Assembly: GCF_014648915.1 (NCBI RefSeq)
Contig: NZ_BMSA01000013.1
Span: forward strand, 186,001 to 250,000
Direction of reading: 5' to 3'
Source: Streptomyces phaeofaciens
Lineage (GTDB): Bacteria; Actinomycetota; Actinomycetes; Streptomycetales; Streptomycetaceae
DNA length: 64,000 bases
This document shows, piece by piece, positions 31,151 through 40,402 of the stretch. The position numbers were made by a program, and so were the translations under genes. The notes beneath the pieces were generated by a model. It saw only the letters and a program-made list of their open reading frames with translations, was not told the origin of the DNA and ran no database searches. Positions within the stretch are counted from its first letter, which is position 1; each line of letters starts with the position of its first letter.

Positions 31151-32473
31151 TCAGCCGAGGAGGACGACCTCGACCTCGGTGCCCGGCGCGACGGACTCCA
31201 CGTCCTCGGGGACGACGATCAGCGCGTCGGCGTGGGCGAGGGCCGCGACCAGGTGGGATCCGGCGCCGCCGACCGGGCGGACGACGCCGTCGGCGTAGGT
31301 GGCGCGCAGGAACTGTCTGCGCCCCTTCGGCGAGGTCAGCGCCTTGTCCGCGATCAGCCTCGCGCGCGTGGTGGGCCGGTGGACGTCGTCGAGCCCCATC
31401 AGGGTGCGGATGGCGGGGCGCACGAACAGCTCGAAGGAGACGTACGACGACACCGGGTTGCCGGGGAGGGCCAGCAGGGGGATGTGGTCGGGGCCGATCG
31501 AGCCGAAGCCCTGGGGCTTGCCGGGCTGCATGGCGAGCTTGCGGAACTCGATGCCGCTGCCGGGCTCGTCCTCGTCGCCCACGTACGACAGCGCCTCCTT
31601 GACGACGTCGTACGCGCCGACGCTCACACCGCCGGTGGTGACCATCAGGTCGGCGCGGACTAGCTGGTCCTCGATGGTGGACCGGAGGGTCTCCGCGTCG
31701 TCGGCGACCGCGCCGACCCGGTAGGCGATGGCGCCCGCGTCCCGGGCGGCGGCGGTGAGGGCGAAGCTGTTGGAGTCGTAGATCTGGCCGCTGAGCAGTT
31801 CCTCGCCGGGCTGGACGAGTTCGCTGCCGGTGGACATGACGACCACGCGCGGGCGCGGGCGGACCCGGACGGTGCCGCGGCCGATCGCGGCGAGCAGGGC
31901 GATCTGGGGCGGTCCGAGGACGGTGCCGGCGTCGAGGGCGCGGTCCCCGGCCTTCACGTCACTGCCCTTCGCACGTACATGCGCGCGTGCCTCGGCGGCC
32001 CGGTACACGCGCACCTGCCCGGAGGCCTGCTCGGGGGCGAGGCTGCGGGCGCGCATCGCGCTCACCGGGCCCTCGCCCAGTCCGCCGTCGGTCCACTCCA
32101 CGGGGACGACGGCCTCGGCGCCGGACGGCAGCGGGGCGCCGGTCATGATGCGGGCGGCCTGTCCGGGCCCCACGTGGAGCAGGTCGGCCTGACCCGCGGC
32201 GACGTCCCCGACGACCTCCAGAGCCGCCGGGAACTCCTCGCTCGCGCCCGCGACGTCCGCGACCCGGACCGCGTACCCGTCCATGGAGCTGTTGTCGAAC
32301 GGCGGCAGGGAGACCGGCACCGTGACGTCCTCGACCAGGACACAGCCCTGGGCGTCGGGGAGTTGCAGCTCGATGGGTTCCAGGGGGCGGACGGTGGCGA
32401 GGATGTCCTCCAGGTGCTCGTCCACCGACCAGAGGTGGTCCTGGCCGGTGGGGTGAGGCGCGGCGGTGCTCAA
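31151..32473 (-). CDS. glp: Gephyrin-like protein Glp / molybdopterin molybdotransferase MoeA
   Basis: 440 aa. MoeA architecture: N-terminal PFDNSSMDGYAVRVAD, domain II, the MoCF domain with VVVMSTGSELVQPG...YDSNSFAL and MVTTGGVSVGAYD, then PGKPQGFG...LALPGNPVSSYVSFE and a C-terminal beta domain. MoeA inserts molybdate. Its placement between galU and a rimJ/sepX pair matches Corynebacterium glp, where the protein binds FtsZ and Wag31 and its receptor GlpR. A division role is therefore likely alongside or instead of the cofactor role. TTG start at 32473, with GAGGAG upstream. Confidence 0.9.
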   Translation of the reverse strand: MSTAAPHPTGQDHLWSVDEHLEDILATVRPLEPIELQLPDAQGCVLVEDVTVPVSLPPFDNSSMDGYAVRVADVAGASEEFPAALEVVGDVAAGQADLLHVGPGQAARIMTGAPLPSGAEAVVPVEWTDGGLGEGPVSAMRARSLAPEQASGQVRVYRAAEARAHVRAKGSDVKAGDRALDAGTVLGPPQIALLAAIGRGTVRVRPRPRVVVMSTGSELVQPGEELLSGQIYDSNSFALTAAARDAGAIAYRVGAVADDAETLRSTIEDQLVRADLMVTTGGVSVGAYDVVKEALSYVGDEDEPGSGIEFRKLAMQPGKPQGFGSIGPDHIPLLALPGNPVSSYVSFELFVRPAIRTLMGLDDVHRPTTRARLIADKALTSPKGRRQFLRATYADGVVRPVGGAGSHLVAALAHADALIVVPEDVESVAPGTEVEVVLLG

Positions 32474-32478
32474 AGTGG

Positions 32479-33381
32479 CTACATCTCCTCGGTGACGTAA
32501 CTGCGAAGCCAGGACCGGAAGTCCGGACCCAGATCTTCACGTTCGCACGCGAGTCTGACAATGGCACGCAGGTAGTCGCCGCGGTCTCCGGTGTCATAGC
32601 GGCGGCCCTTGAAGACGACGCCGTGCACCGGGCCGCCGGCCTTCTCGTCCTGGGCGAGCTGCTGGAGGGCGTCGGTGAGCTGGATCTCGCCGCCGCGGCC
32701 CGGCTCGGTCTTGCGCAGCACCTCGAAGATGCCCGCGTCCAGGACGTACCGCCCGATGATCGCGTAGTTCGACGGGGCGTCCGCCGGGTCCGGCTTCTCC
32801 ACCAGGCCGGTCACCTTGACCACGTCGCCGTCGGCGGTGGTCTCGACGGCCGCACAGCCGTAGAGGTGGATCTGGGCGGGCTCGACCTCCATGAGCGCGA
32901 CGACGCTGCCGCCGTGCTGCTCCCGCACCTCGATCATCCGCTGGAGCAGCGGGTCGCGGGGGTCGATGAGGTCGTCGCCGAGCAGGACGGCGAACGGCTC
33001 CTGCCCGACGTGCGGGGCCGCGCACAGGACGGCGTGTCCGAGCCCCTTGGGGTCGCCCTGGCGCACGTAGTGCATGGTGGCGAGGTCGCTGGACTCCTGG
33101 ACCTTGGCGAGCCGGGAGGCGTCGCCCTTCTTCTGGAGCGCCGACTCGAGTTCGTAGTTGCGGTCGAAGTGGTCCTCGAGGGGGCGCTTGTTGCGACCGG
33201 TGATCATGAGGACGTCGTCGAGACCGGCGGAGACGGCCTCCTCGACCACGTACTGGATCGCGGGCTTGTCCACGACCGGCAGCATCTCCTTGGGAGTGGC
33301 CTTGGTGGCCGGCAGGAACCGGGTACCGAGGCCGGCCGCGGGAATGACAGCCTTGCTGATCCTGGGGTGCGACTGAGTCAT
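32479..33381 (-). CDS. galU: UTP-glucose-1-phosphate uridylyltransferase
   Basis: 300 aa. Nucleotidyltransferase signature AVIPAAGLGTRFLPATKATPKEMLP with VVDKPAIQYVVEEA, PFAVLLGDDLI, VEKPDPADAPSN and GRRYDTGDRGDYL. It makes UDP-glucose for cell-wall polymers and glycosides. ATG at 33381. Only 5 bp separate it from glp, so the two are co-transcribed. Confidence 0.97.
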   Translation of the reverse strand: MTQSHPRISKAVIPAAGLGTRFLPATKATPKEMLPVVDKPAIQYVVEEAVSAGLDDVLMITGRNKRPLEDHFDRNYELESALQKKGDASRLAKVQESSDLATMHYVRQGDPKGLGHAVLCAAPHVGQEPFAVLLGDDLIDPRDPLLQRMIEVREQHGGSVVALMEVEPAQIHLYGCAAVETTADGDVVKVTGLVEKPDPADAPSNYAIIGRYVLDAGIFEVLRKTEPGRGGEIQLTDALQQLAQDEKAGGPVHGVVFKGRRYDTGDRGDYLRAIVRLACEREDLGPDFRSWLRSYVTEEM

Positions 33382-33465
33382 GTCCGCAACCTTATCCGGT
33401 GGCTTTGAGAGGAATCTGTAGCTCCGGTTAATACGTGTTCATATGACTGCATTGGAGTGGAGTGG

Positions 33466-34089
33466 ATGTCAGCCATGAGCCACGACGGGACCGGACCCGA
33501 TTCTGACAAACATATGTTGCGGCGAGAGCTCCTCTCCGTGAGGAACAGGTTGACGACGGATGACCTGCGGGCAACGGCCGCCGCGCTGGCCGAGCACGCC
33601 CTCGAACTGCCCGAGTTGGCGCATGCGCGCACGGTCGCGGCGTACGTCTCCGTGGGCGGCGAGCCCGGCACGCCTGCGCTGCTGGACGCGCTGCACGCGC
33701 GGGGCGTGCGGGTCCTGCTCCCCGCGCTCCTGCCGGACAACGATCTGGACTGGGGCGCGTACACCGGGGAGGGCTCCCTCGCCCGCGTCCGGCACGGCGG
33801 CCGGATGACGCTTCTGGAGCCGGCCGGCGAGCGGCTCGGCGTCGACGCCGTGAGCGAGGCCGACGTGGTGCTCCTGCCGGGGCTCGCGGTCGACGCGCGC
33901 GGGATGCGCCTGGGGCGCGGCGGAGGGTCGTACGACCGGGTGCTGGCGCGGCTGGACGCGGCCGGGGCCCGTCCCGCGCTGGTGGTGCTGCTGTACGACA
34001 CCGAGGTCGTCCCACGGGTCCCCGCGGAGCCGCACGACCGGCCGGTACAGGCGGTGGTGACGCCGTCGGGGGTGCGCCGCTTCACCTGA
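33466..34089 (+). CDS. 5-formyltetrahydrofolate cyclo-ligase
   Basis: 207 aa. Family motifs: KHMLRRELLSVRNRL, VAAYVSVGGEPGTPALLDAL, DVVLLPGLAVDARGMRLGRGGGSYDRVLARL (ATP/folate loop). It converts 5-formyl-THF to 5,10-methenyl-THF with ATP. The ATG at 33466 has GGAG at eight bases; an ATG at 33475 is an alternative. Divergent from galU, as in many actinobacteria. Ends before a 22-bp-stem terminator. Confidence 0.94.
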   Translation: MSAMSHDGTGPDSDKHMLRRELLSVRNRLTTDDLRATAAALAEHALELPELAHARTVAAYVSVGGEPGTPALLDALHARGVRVLLPALLPDNDLDWGAYTGEGSLARVRHGGRMTLLEPAGERLGVDAVSEADVVLLPGLAVDARGMRLGRGGGSYDRVLARLDAAGARPALVVLLYDTEVVPRVPAEPHDRPVQAVVTPSGVRRFT

Positions 34090-34106
34090 GCGGGACGCCC
34101 CCGCCA

Positions 34107-34152
34107 ACGACGAAGGGACCCTCCACGCGCGCGTGGAGGGTCCCTTCGTCGT
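34107..34152. terminator. Very strong bidirectional terminator
   Basis: Arms 34107-34128 and 34131-34152 are perfectly complementary over 22 bp (ACGACGAAGGGACCCTCCAC... against ...GTGGAGGGTCCCTTCGTCGT) with only two bases between. It separates two convergent genes. Confidence 0.9.
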
Positions 34153-34171
34153 GGCTCAGGTGCTCATGCGC

Positions 34172-36991
34172 TCAGGGCTTGAGCACCAGGGTGTCGCTGG
34201 TGCTGTCGTCGACGGCCTTCTTCGAGAACGACCAGTCGAGCAGTTCTCCGCTGGCCCATTTACCGGTCTGGTCCGTGTAGTGGGCGCTGAAGGCGTGCCC
34301 GGAGGCACCGGTGAGGTTGATCCACTTCGACTTGTCGAGGTCGTCGAGGTTGACCACCATCCGCATCGACGGCACCCACACCACGTCGTAGCCGCCCGCG
34401 GCGTTCCAGCCGGTCGCGTCGACCGCCGCCTCGCCGCCGCCGAGCTTCCACGGGCCGCGGTTGAGGATGTACTGGAGGAACTCCGGACCGCTGGTGCCCA
34501 GGGTCTGGTTCTTCAGGAACAGGCGGTGCAGCCGGCCCCAGCTCCAGGTGTCGATGTCCTTGCCGAGCTCCGCGGTCAGCTCCCAGCGGGCGTCGACCAT
34601 GGCGCGCTTGAGCAGGTCGTCGCGGTTGTGGTCGGCGCCCTCACGGGTGCCCACCTCGGGCGTCGTCCACCAGTCGCTGTCCGGCTTGTCCATGAGGTTG
34701 CGCACGACCTGGAACCAGCGGTCGCCGCCGTCCGGCTGCGCCTGGTCGGGCTCGCGCTGGCCGCACTCACGGACCTTCTGGGTGTTGTCCACGGCGTTGG
34801 TCGCGCTGGCCGGGTCGACCCACAGGCACTGCCCCTCGACGCGCAGCTCCTTGGGCAGCTTGTTGCCGAAGGCCAGCGTGACGATGTTGCGCCAGACCGC
34901 GTTGAAGTAGGCGGCCGCCGCCGAGTCGGCGTCCTGGACGAAGTCCCAGTTCTGGAGCAGTTCCTGCGCCTCGCGGACGTCCGGGTCGTCGATGTTGATC
35001 TTCAGCAGGTCGGGCACCAGCTCCTGGGCGATCTCACTGGAGTTGTCCGTCTGCATCTGGCGCATGTCGTCGGTGGAGATCTTGCCGCCACCCTTGATCT
35101 TGTTCTTGATCAGCTCGGTGATCCGCTGGCTGCGGGTGCCGTATCCCCAGTCCGTGGTGAGGGTGTAGGGGTACTTGTCCGGGTCGATCACGGCCTGGTT
35201 GGCGGTGACGATGTAGCCGCGCTTCGGGTTGAACTCGTAGGGCAGCTCGTCGAACTCGATCTGGCCGGTCCACTGGTTCTTCGACTCCCAGCCCGCGACC
35301 GGGACGGAACCGTCGTCGCCCTTCGCGCGCGTGGGGATGCGGCCGGGCAGCTGGTAGCCGATGTTGCCGTCGGTGTCCGCGTAGACCAGGTTCTGCGAGG
35401 GCACGTCGAACTTCTCGGCCGCGTTCCGGAAGCCGTCCCAGTCCTTCGCCTTGTCCATGGCGAAGACGGCGTCCATCGTGTTGCCCGCGTCCAGCGCGGT
35501 CCACTTCAGGGCGATGCCGTAGCCGTCGCCGCGGTCCGGCGCCGCGTTGTCGACGGTGGCCTTCTGGCCGACCTTCACCAGTTCCTTGCTGCGGTCGGAC
35601 AGCAGGGGCATGCCGTCCTGGGTCTCACGGACGACGATCTTCTTGGCGTCACCGCCGGCGACCTTGATGGTCTCCTCACGCGTGGTGAAGGGCTTCACCT
35701 TGCCGTCGTACTGGTAACCGTCGCCGGAGAGCTTCTCCAGGTAGAGGTCGGTGACGTCGGCGCCGGAGTTGGTCATGCCCCAGGAGATGTCCTGGTTGTG
35801 GCCGATGATCACGCCGGGCATGCCCGCGAAGGTGTAGCCGGTGACGTCGTACTGGCACTTGCTGGAGACCGTGCGGCAGTGCAGGCCCATCTGGTACCAG
35901 ACGGAGGGCAGCGAGGCCGACAGGTGCGGGTCGTTGGCCAGCAGGGGCTTGTTGGTGATCGTGTGGGCCCCGGAGACGACCCAGGAGTTCGAGCCGATGC
36001 CGTTGCCGTTCACACCCACGGCCGTCGGCAGGTCGTCCAGGACGTCGTAGAGGCCGATCAGCTGGCCCTGGAGGCCCGAGGTGTCCGAGGAGGTACCCGA
36101 GGCGTCCGAGGAGCCGGACGTGCCCGTGGCGCCGGACGTGCCGCTCGTGCCCGACCCGTCGCCGGAGCCGTCACCGGAGCCGCTCGTGCCGTCGCTCGCC
36201 TCGAACGCCTCGTTCAGCGTGCTGTACTCGCCGTCCTGGACGATCGTGTTCGACTCGCCGTCGACCTTGTACGGGTAGTCCGGGTACAGGTCGGCGATCT
36301 GCTGCGGGCCGAGGCGGCTGGTCATCAGGGCGCGGTCGATCTCGTCCTGCATGTTGCCGCGCAGGTCCCAGGCCATCGCCTTCAGCCAGGAGACCGAGTC
36401 GACGGGGGTCCACTCGGCCGGCTTGTAGTCGTTGACGAAGCCGAGCGCCGCGTATTCGAGGGAGATCTCCTCGGCGTCCTTGCCCGCGAGGTAGGCGTTG
36501 ACCCCCTCGGCGTAGGCCCGGAGGTACTTCTTCGTGGAGTCCGACAGCTTGTCGTCGTACTCCTCCTTGGCGACACGGTCCCAGCCCAGGGTGCGCAGGA
36601 ATTCGTCGTTGTCGACCTGGCTCTCGCCGAACATCTCCGACAGACGGCCGGACGTCATGTGCCGGCGCACGTCCATCTCGTAGAACCGGTCCTGCGCCTG
36701 GACATAGCCCTGCGCCATGAAGAGGTCCTCGTCGGAGGAGGCGTAGATCTGCGGGATGCCGTACCCGTCCCGCTTCACGTCGACGGGCCCCGAAAGGCCC
36801 TGGAGCGTGATCGAACCCTTGGTCTGCGGGAACGAGGCCCGGACGGTACTGATCGACCAGTACCCGCTGAAACCGATGCCGCCGATCACGGCCAGCACCA
36901 GTACAAGCACGATAAGACGGGCTTTGCGCCCCTTCTTCCTGCCGGACTTGCCGGGCTTGTCACCCGTTGTGGCGGTGGTGTTGGGGGGCAT
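34172..36991 (-). CDS. Penicillin acylase family protein (Ntn hydrolase)
   Basis: 939 aa. N-terminal signal anchor (about 24-46, ARLIVLVLVLAVIGGIGFSGYW) after a Lys/Arg-rich start, so membrane-anchored or secreted. The S45 Ntn-hydrolase pattern is clear: GYGIPQIYASSDEDLFMAQGYVQAQDRFYEMD in the alpha part, and GIGSNSWVVSG with Gly-Ser334 as the autoproteolytic site and nucleophile, then NDPHLSASLPSVWYQMGL. The family hydrolyses amides, including beta-lactam side chains and acyl-homoserine lactones. Just upstream of the cleavage site is a Ser/Gly/Thr/Asp low-complexity stretch of about 45 residues, probably the spacer removed on maturation. ATG at 36991 with AAGGAC upstream. Confidence 0.93.
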   Translation of the reverse strand: MPPNTTATTGDKPGKSGRKKGRKARLIVLVLVLAVIGGIGFSGYWSISTVRASFPQTKGSITLQGLSGPVDVKRDGYGIPQIYASSDEDLFMAQGYVQAQDRFYEMDVRRHMTSGRLSEMFGESQVDNDEFLRTLGWDRVAKEEYDDKLSDSTKKYLRAYAEGVNAYLAGKDAEEISLEYAALGFVNDYKPAEWTPVDSVSWLKAMAWDLRGNMQDEIDRALMTSRLGPQQIADLYPDYPYKVDGESNTIVQDGEYSTLNEAFEASDGTSGSGDGSGDGSGTSGTSGATGTSGSSDASGTSSDTSGLQGQLIGLYDVLDDLPTAVGVNGNGIGSNSWVVSGAHTITNKPLLANDPHLSASLPSVWYQMGLHCRTVSSKCQYDVTGYTFAGMPGVIIGHNQDISWGMTNSGADVTDLYLEKLSGDGYQYDGKVKPFTTREETIKVAGGDAKKIVVRETQDGMPLLSDRSKELVKVGQKATVDNAAPDRGDGYGIALKWTALDAGNTMDAVFAMDKAKDWDGFRNAAEKFDVPSQNLVYADTDGNIGYQLPGRIPTRAKGDDGSVPVAGWESKNQWTGQIEFDELPYEFNPKRGYIVTANQAVIDPDKYPYTLTTDWGYGTRSQRITELIKNKIKGGGKISTDDMRQMQTDNSSEIAQELVPDLLKINIDDPDVREAQELLQNWDFVQDADSAAAAYFNAVWRNIVTLAFGNKLPKELRVEGQCLWVDPASATNAVDNTQKVRECGQREPDQAQPDGGDRWFQVVRNLMDKPDSDWWTTPEVGTREGADHNRDDLLKRAMVDARWELTAELGKDIDTWSWGRLHRLFLKNQTLGTSGPEFLQYILNRGPWKLGGGEAAVDATGWNAAGGYDVVWVPSMRMVVNLDDLDKSKWINLTGASGHAFSAHYTDQTGKWASGELLDWSFSKKAVDDSTSDTLVLKP

Positions 36992-37223
36992 CGCTGTCCT
37001 TGCTGTCCTAACGCGAGCGGCAGGCGGTCCTGGAGTGCTGGAGCAACCATAGGCGCAGGGCCTCGCGCCACTTGACTCGGAGTAGGGAACCAGCACGGAA
37101 GGATGTTCGATCCTGCCTCGCCGAGCGTCAAGAAATCGTCAAGAGTTAGGTAAGGTAACGAAGTAGTTGGGCCCGGGACGCGCCTTTTCGTGTCCCATAG
37201 GGAGATGTGCTCCCACGCGCGGG

Positions 37224-38753
37224 ATGAGTGCGCGCCAGGGAAGGGAACCGCCGCTGACTGTCCACGACCTCAACCAGCTCCTGCTCGTCTGCTCGCTCGT
37301 CCTGCTCGTCGCCGTCGCCGCGGTCCGGATCTCCTCGCGCAGCGGACTCCCCAGCCTGCTCGTGTACCTGGGCATCGGTGTCCTCATGGGCCAGGACGGC
37401 ATCGGCGACATCAAGTTCGACAACGCCGAGCTCACCCAGGTCATCGGCTACGCGGCCCTGGTCGTGATCCTCGCCGAGGGCGGTCTGAGCACGAAGTGGA
37501 AGGAGATCGAGCCGGCCCTGCCGGCCGCCTCCGCGCTGGCGCTGGCCGGGGTCGCGGTGAGCGTGGGCGTCACGGCGACGGGCGCGCACTATCTCATCGG
37601 CCTGGAGTGGCGGCAGGCGCTCATCATCGGAGCGGTCGTCTCCTCGACGGACGCCGCGGCGGTCTTCTCCGTCCTGCGCCGGATCCCCCTGCCCGCGCGC
37701 GTGACGGGCACCCTGGAGGCCGAGTCCGGCTTCAACGACGCCCCGGTGGTCATCCTGGTGGTCTCCTTCTCCACCTCGGGCCCCGTCGAGCACTGGTACG
37801 TCCTGATCGGCGAGATAGCGCTGGAGCTGGCCATCGGCGCGGCCATCGGCCTCGCGGTGGGCTGGCTGGGCTCCTGGGGGCTGCGGCACGTCGCGCTGCC
37901 CGCCTCCGGCCTCTACCCGATCGCCGTCATGGCGATCGCGGTCACCGCGTACGCGGCGGGCGCGATGGCGCACGGCAGCGGCTTCCTGGCCGTCTACCTC
38001 GCCTCCATGGCCATGGGCAACGCCAAGCTGCCGCACTGGCCCGCCACGCGCGGGTTCGCCGAAGGGCTCGGCTGGATCGCCCAGATCGGCATGTTCGTGC
38101 TGCTCGGCCTTCTGGTCACCCCGCACGAGCTGGGCGACGACGTGTGGCCCGCGCTCGTCATCGGGCTGGTGCTGACCATGGTGGCGCGGCCGCTGAGCGT
38201 GGTGCTGTGCCTGACGCCGTTCCGGGTGCCGTGGCAGGAGCAGACGCTGATGTCCTGGGCCGGGCTGCGCGGCGCGGTCCCCATCATCCTGGCGACGATC
38301 CCCATGGTGCAGGGCGTCGACGCCAGCCGCCGCATCTTCAACATCGTCTTCGTGCTGGTCGTCGTCTACACCCTGGTCCAGGGTCCGACGCTGCCCTGGC
38401 TGGCCCGCAAGCTCCGGCTGGGCGACGGCAGCGAGGCCGCCGACCTCGGCATCGAGTCGGCGCCCCTGGAGCGGCTGCGCGGACATCTGCTGTCGGTCGC
38501 GATCCCCGAGGGCTCGAAGATGCACGGCGTCGAGGTCAACGAGCTGCGGATGCCGGCCGGGGCCGCCGTCACCCTGGTCGTGCGCGACGGGACGTCGTTC
38601 GTGCCGCTGCCCACGACCGTCCTGCGGCACGGCGACGAACTCCTCGTCGTCGCCACCGACCCCGTCCGGGACGCGGCCGAGCGACGGCTGCGCGCCGTCG
38701 GCCACGGCGGCAAGCTCGCGGGCTGGCTGGGCACGAACGGCAACGTGCACTGA
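37224..38753 (+). CDS. Potassium/proton antiporter (CPA1, NhaP2-like) with C-terminal TrkA_C-type domain
   Basis: About 509 aa from the ATG at 37224. Twelve or so membrane helices (LLLVCSLVLLVAVAAVRISS onward), with VVSSTDAAAVFSVL and GFNDAPVVILVV matching the CPA ion-binding region (Asp pair). The C-terminal 100 residues are soluble (GSKMHGVEVNELRMPAGAAV, LRHGDELLVVATDPVRDAAE), typical of RCK_C/TrkA_C regulation. A CTG at 37254 (LTVHDLNQLL) has the better ribosome-binding site (AGGGAAGGG at nine bases) and matches the homologue N-terminus as I recall it, so the true start may be 37254. Probably exports K+ in exchange for protons. Confidence 0.9.
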   Translation: MSARQGREPPLTVHDLNQLLLVCSLVLLVAVAAVRISSRSGLPSLLVYLGIGVLMGQDGIGDIKFDNAELTQVIGYAALVVILAEGGLSTKWKEIEPALPAASALALAGVAVSVGVTATGAHYLIGLEWRQALIIGAVVSSTDAAAVFSVLRRIPLPARVTGTLEAESGFNDAPVVILVVSFSTSGPVEHWYVLIGEIALELAIGAAIGLAVGWLGSWGLRHVALPASGLYPIAVMAIAVTAYAAGAMAHGSGFLAVYLASMAMGNAKLPHWPATRGFAEGLGWIAQIGMFVLLGLLVTPHELGDDVWPALVIGLVLTMVARPLSVVLCLTPFRVPWQEQTLMSWAGLRGAVPIILATIPMVQGVDASRRIFNIVFVLVVVYTLVQGPTLPWLARKLRLGDGSEAADLGIESAPLERLRGHLLSVAIPEGSKMHGVEVNELRMPAGAAVTLVVRDGTSFVPLPTTVLRHGDELLVVATDPVRDAAERRLRAVGHGGKLAGWLGTNGNVH

Positions 38754-38919
38754 GGACGCGCGTTAAGTGCGTGTTTCGTCCTGTTCACACGGATGCCATT
38801 CAGAGGCCCGGAGGCATCTTGGTGCTCATTTTCACAGGTACGAGGATCAGTGACCCCTGTACGATGAAGGCGCACTTTGATCGAACCAACTCTGCCTGAC
38901 GCAGAGCTGGCGCGACCGT

Positions 38920-40335
38920 ATGGCGGCCGGGACGTCCTCGTCAGTGGCACCGGTATCTACCGCAGTAGCGCAAGAGGACAGCTCTCGGCGCCCCCGCACG
39001 GGCGCGCTACCAGGCGGCAGAAAGGCACGGGCCGTGGCATCCACGGTCACCTCCGAGCCGTCGAAGCAGTCGAAGGACTCGCCGGCTCCCGCCCGTCCGG
39101 GATACGGACAACTGCTGCGCACCCGCGGCGCCTGGACATTCCTGCTGCCCGGCTTCGCAGCCCGCCAGCCGTTCGCGATGCTCACCATCTCCATCGTGCT
39201 GCTCGTGCAGCACACCACCGGCTCCTACGGCGCGGCCGGCGCCGCCGCCGCGGTCACCGGCGTCTCCATGGCGCTGTTCGCGCCGTACAGCGGCCGCCTC
39301 GCCGACCGCCACGGGCAGCGCGCGGTGCTGATCCCCGGCGTGCTCGTGCACACCGTGTCGGGCCTCACCCTCACGGCGCTCGCGCTGGCGCACGCCCCCC
39401 TGTGGGCGCTGTTCGTGGCCGCCGTGCCCACGGGCGCCTCGGTCCCGCAGGTCGGGCCCATGGTCCGGGCCCGCTGGGGCGTGCGGCTGAAGGGCTCGCC
39501 GCTGATGACCACCGCCGCGGCCTTCGAGTCCGTCACCGACGAGCTGACCTTCGTCCTCGGCCCGCTGCTGGCGACCGCCCTGTGCACCGCCGTGAACCCG
39601 GCGGCCGGTCTGATCACGGAGGCCTCGCTGACCCTGATCGGCGGTCTGCTGTTCGCCGCGCAGAAGAGCACCCAGCCCACGGTCGCCGCGGCCGGGCACG
39701 CGCACGTGGAGCACACCTCCGCCCTGCGCATCCCCGGCGTGCGCGTGCTGATCGTGACCTTCCTCGGCATCGGCTCGGTCTTCGGCGGCATGCAGGTCTC
39801 GCTGGCCGCGTTCACCGAGTCGATCGGCGAGCCCGGCCTCAACGGCGTCCTGTACGGCACCTTCGCCGCCGGCAACATGCTCTCCGGCCTGGTCTGCGGC
39901 GCGATCGCCTGGAAAACCGCCCCGCAGCACCGCCTCGTCGTCGGCTATGCCGCCCTCGCGCTGACGGCGTCCGGCCTGTGGGCCGCGCACTCGGTGCTCG
40001 TGCTGGCCGGCCTCGGCCTTCTGGTCGGCATGTGCATCGCGCCCGCGCTGATCACCGGCTACACCCTGGTCGAGGGCCTCGTCCCGGCCGGGGCGCGGAC
40101 CGAGGCGTTCACCTGGCTGACCGGCGCCGTGGCGCTCGGCCAGGCGGCGGCCGTGACGGTCGCCGGGCAGCTGGAGGACCGCTTCTGGGGCGGCGCGGGC
40201 TTCCTGGTCCCGATGGGCGGCACCCTGCTCGCCCTGGCGACCCTGCTGGCCCTGCGCTCACGGCTGGAGACCCGCCCCCGAGGACGCACCGTCGCACGTG
40301 GCGTCGGTCACCGCGTGCCGGTGACAGTGGACTGA
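38920..40335 (+). CDS. Major facilitator superfamily transporter
   Basis: 471 aa from the ATG at 38920. Twelve predicted helices, with an MFS loop 2-3 motif FAPYSGRLADRHGQRAVLIPG. The first 60 residues are hydrophilic and Ser/Thr/Ala-rich; a GTG further in (VASTVTSEPSKQ) could be the real start. Probably drug or metabolite export; the substrate is not evident. Upstream (38754-38919) I see no clear promoter. Confidence 0.85.
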   Translation: MAAGTSSSVAPVSTAVAQEDSSRRPRTGALPGGRKARAVASTVTSEPSKQSKDSPAPARPGYGQLLRTRGAWTFLLPGFAARQPFAMLTISIVLLVQHTTGSYGAAGAAAAVTGVSMALFAPYSGRLADRHGQRAVLIPGVLVHTVSGLTLTALALAHAPLWALFVAAVPTGASVPQVGPMVRARWGVRLKGSPLMTTAAAFESVTDELTFVLGPLLATALCTAVNPAAGLITEASLTLIGGLLFAAQKSTQPTVAAAGHAHVEHTSALRIPGVRVLIVTFLGIGSVFGGMQVSLAAFTESIGEPGLNGVLYGTFAAGNMLSGLVCGAIAWKTAPQHRLVVGYAALALTASGLWAAHSVLVLAGLGLLVGMCIAPALITGYTLVEGLVPAGARTEAFTWLTGAVALGQAAAVTVAGQLEDRFWGGAGFLVPMGGTLLALATLLALRSRLETRPRGRTVARGVGHRVPVTVD

Positions 40336-40365
40336 TCCCCGGGAATACGTCAGTATGGATCGTCG

Positions 40366-40392
40366 TTAGCACTCAATGAGTGAGAGTGCCAG
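40366..40392 (+). promoter_or_regulatory. CIRCE-like operator upstream of fmdB-type gene
   Basis: TTAGCACTC-N9-GAGTGCCAG compares with the CIRCE consensus TTAGCACTC-N9-GAGTGCTAA: the left arm is perfect, the right has two mismatches. It ends 10 bp before the GTG start of the zinc-ribbon gene. HrcA is the known CIRCE repressor. Confidence 0.6.
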
Positions 40393-40402
40393 GAGGAAGA
40401 CA

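Noticed and set aside
40376..40402. ATG at 40376 as FmdB start
   Set aside because: It would place the start inside the CIRCE-like operator. The GTG at 40403 has a better ribosome-binding site.
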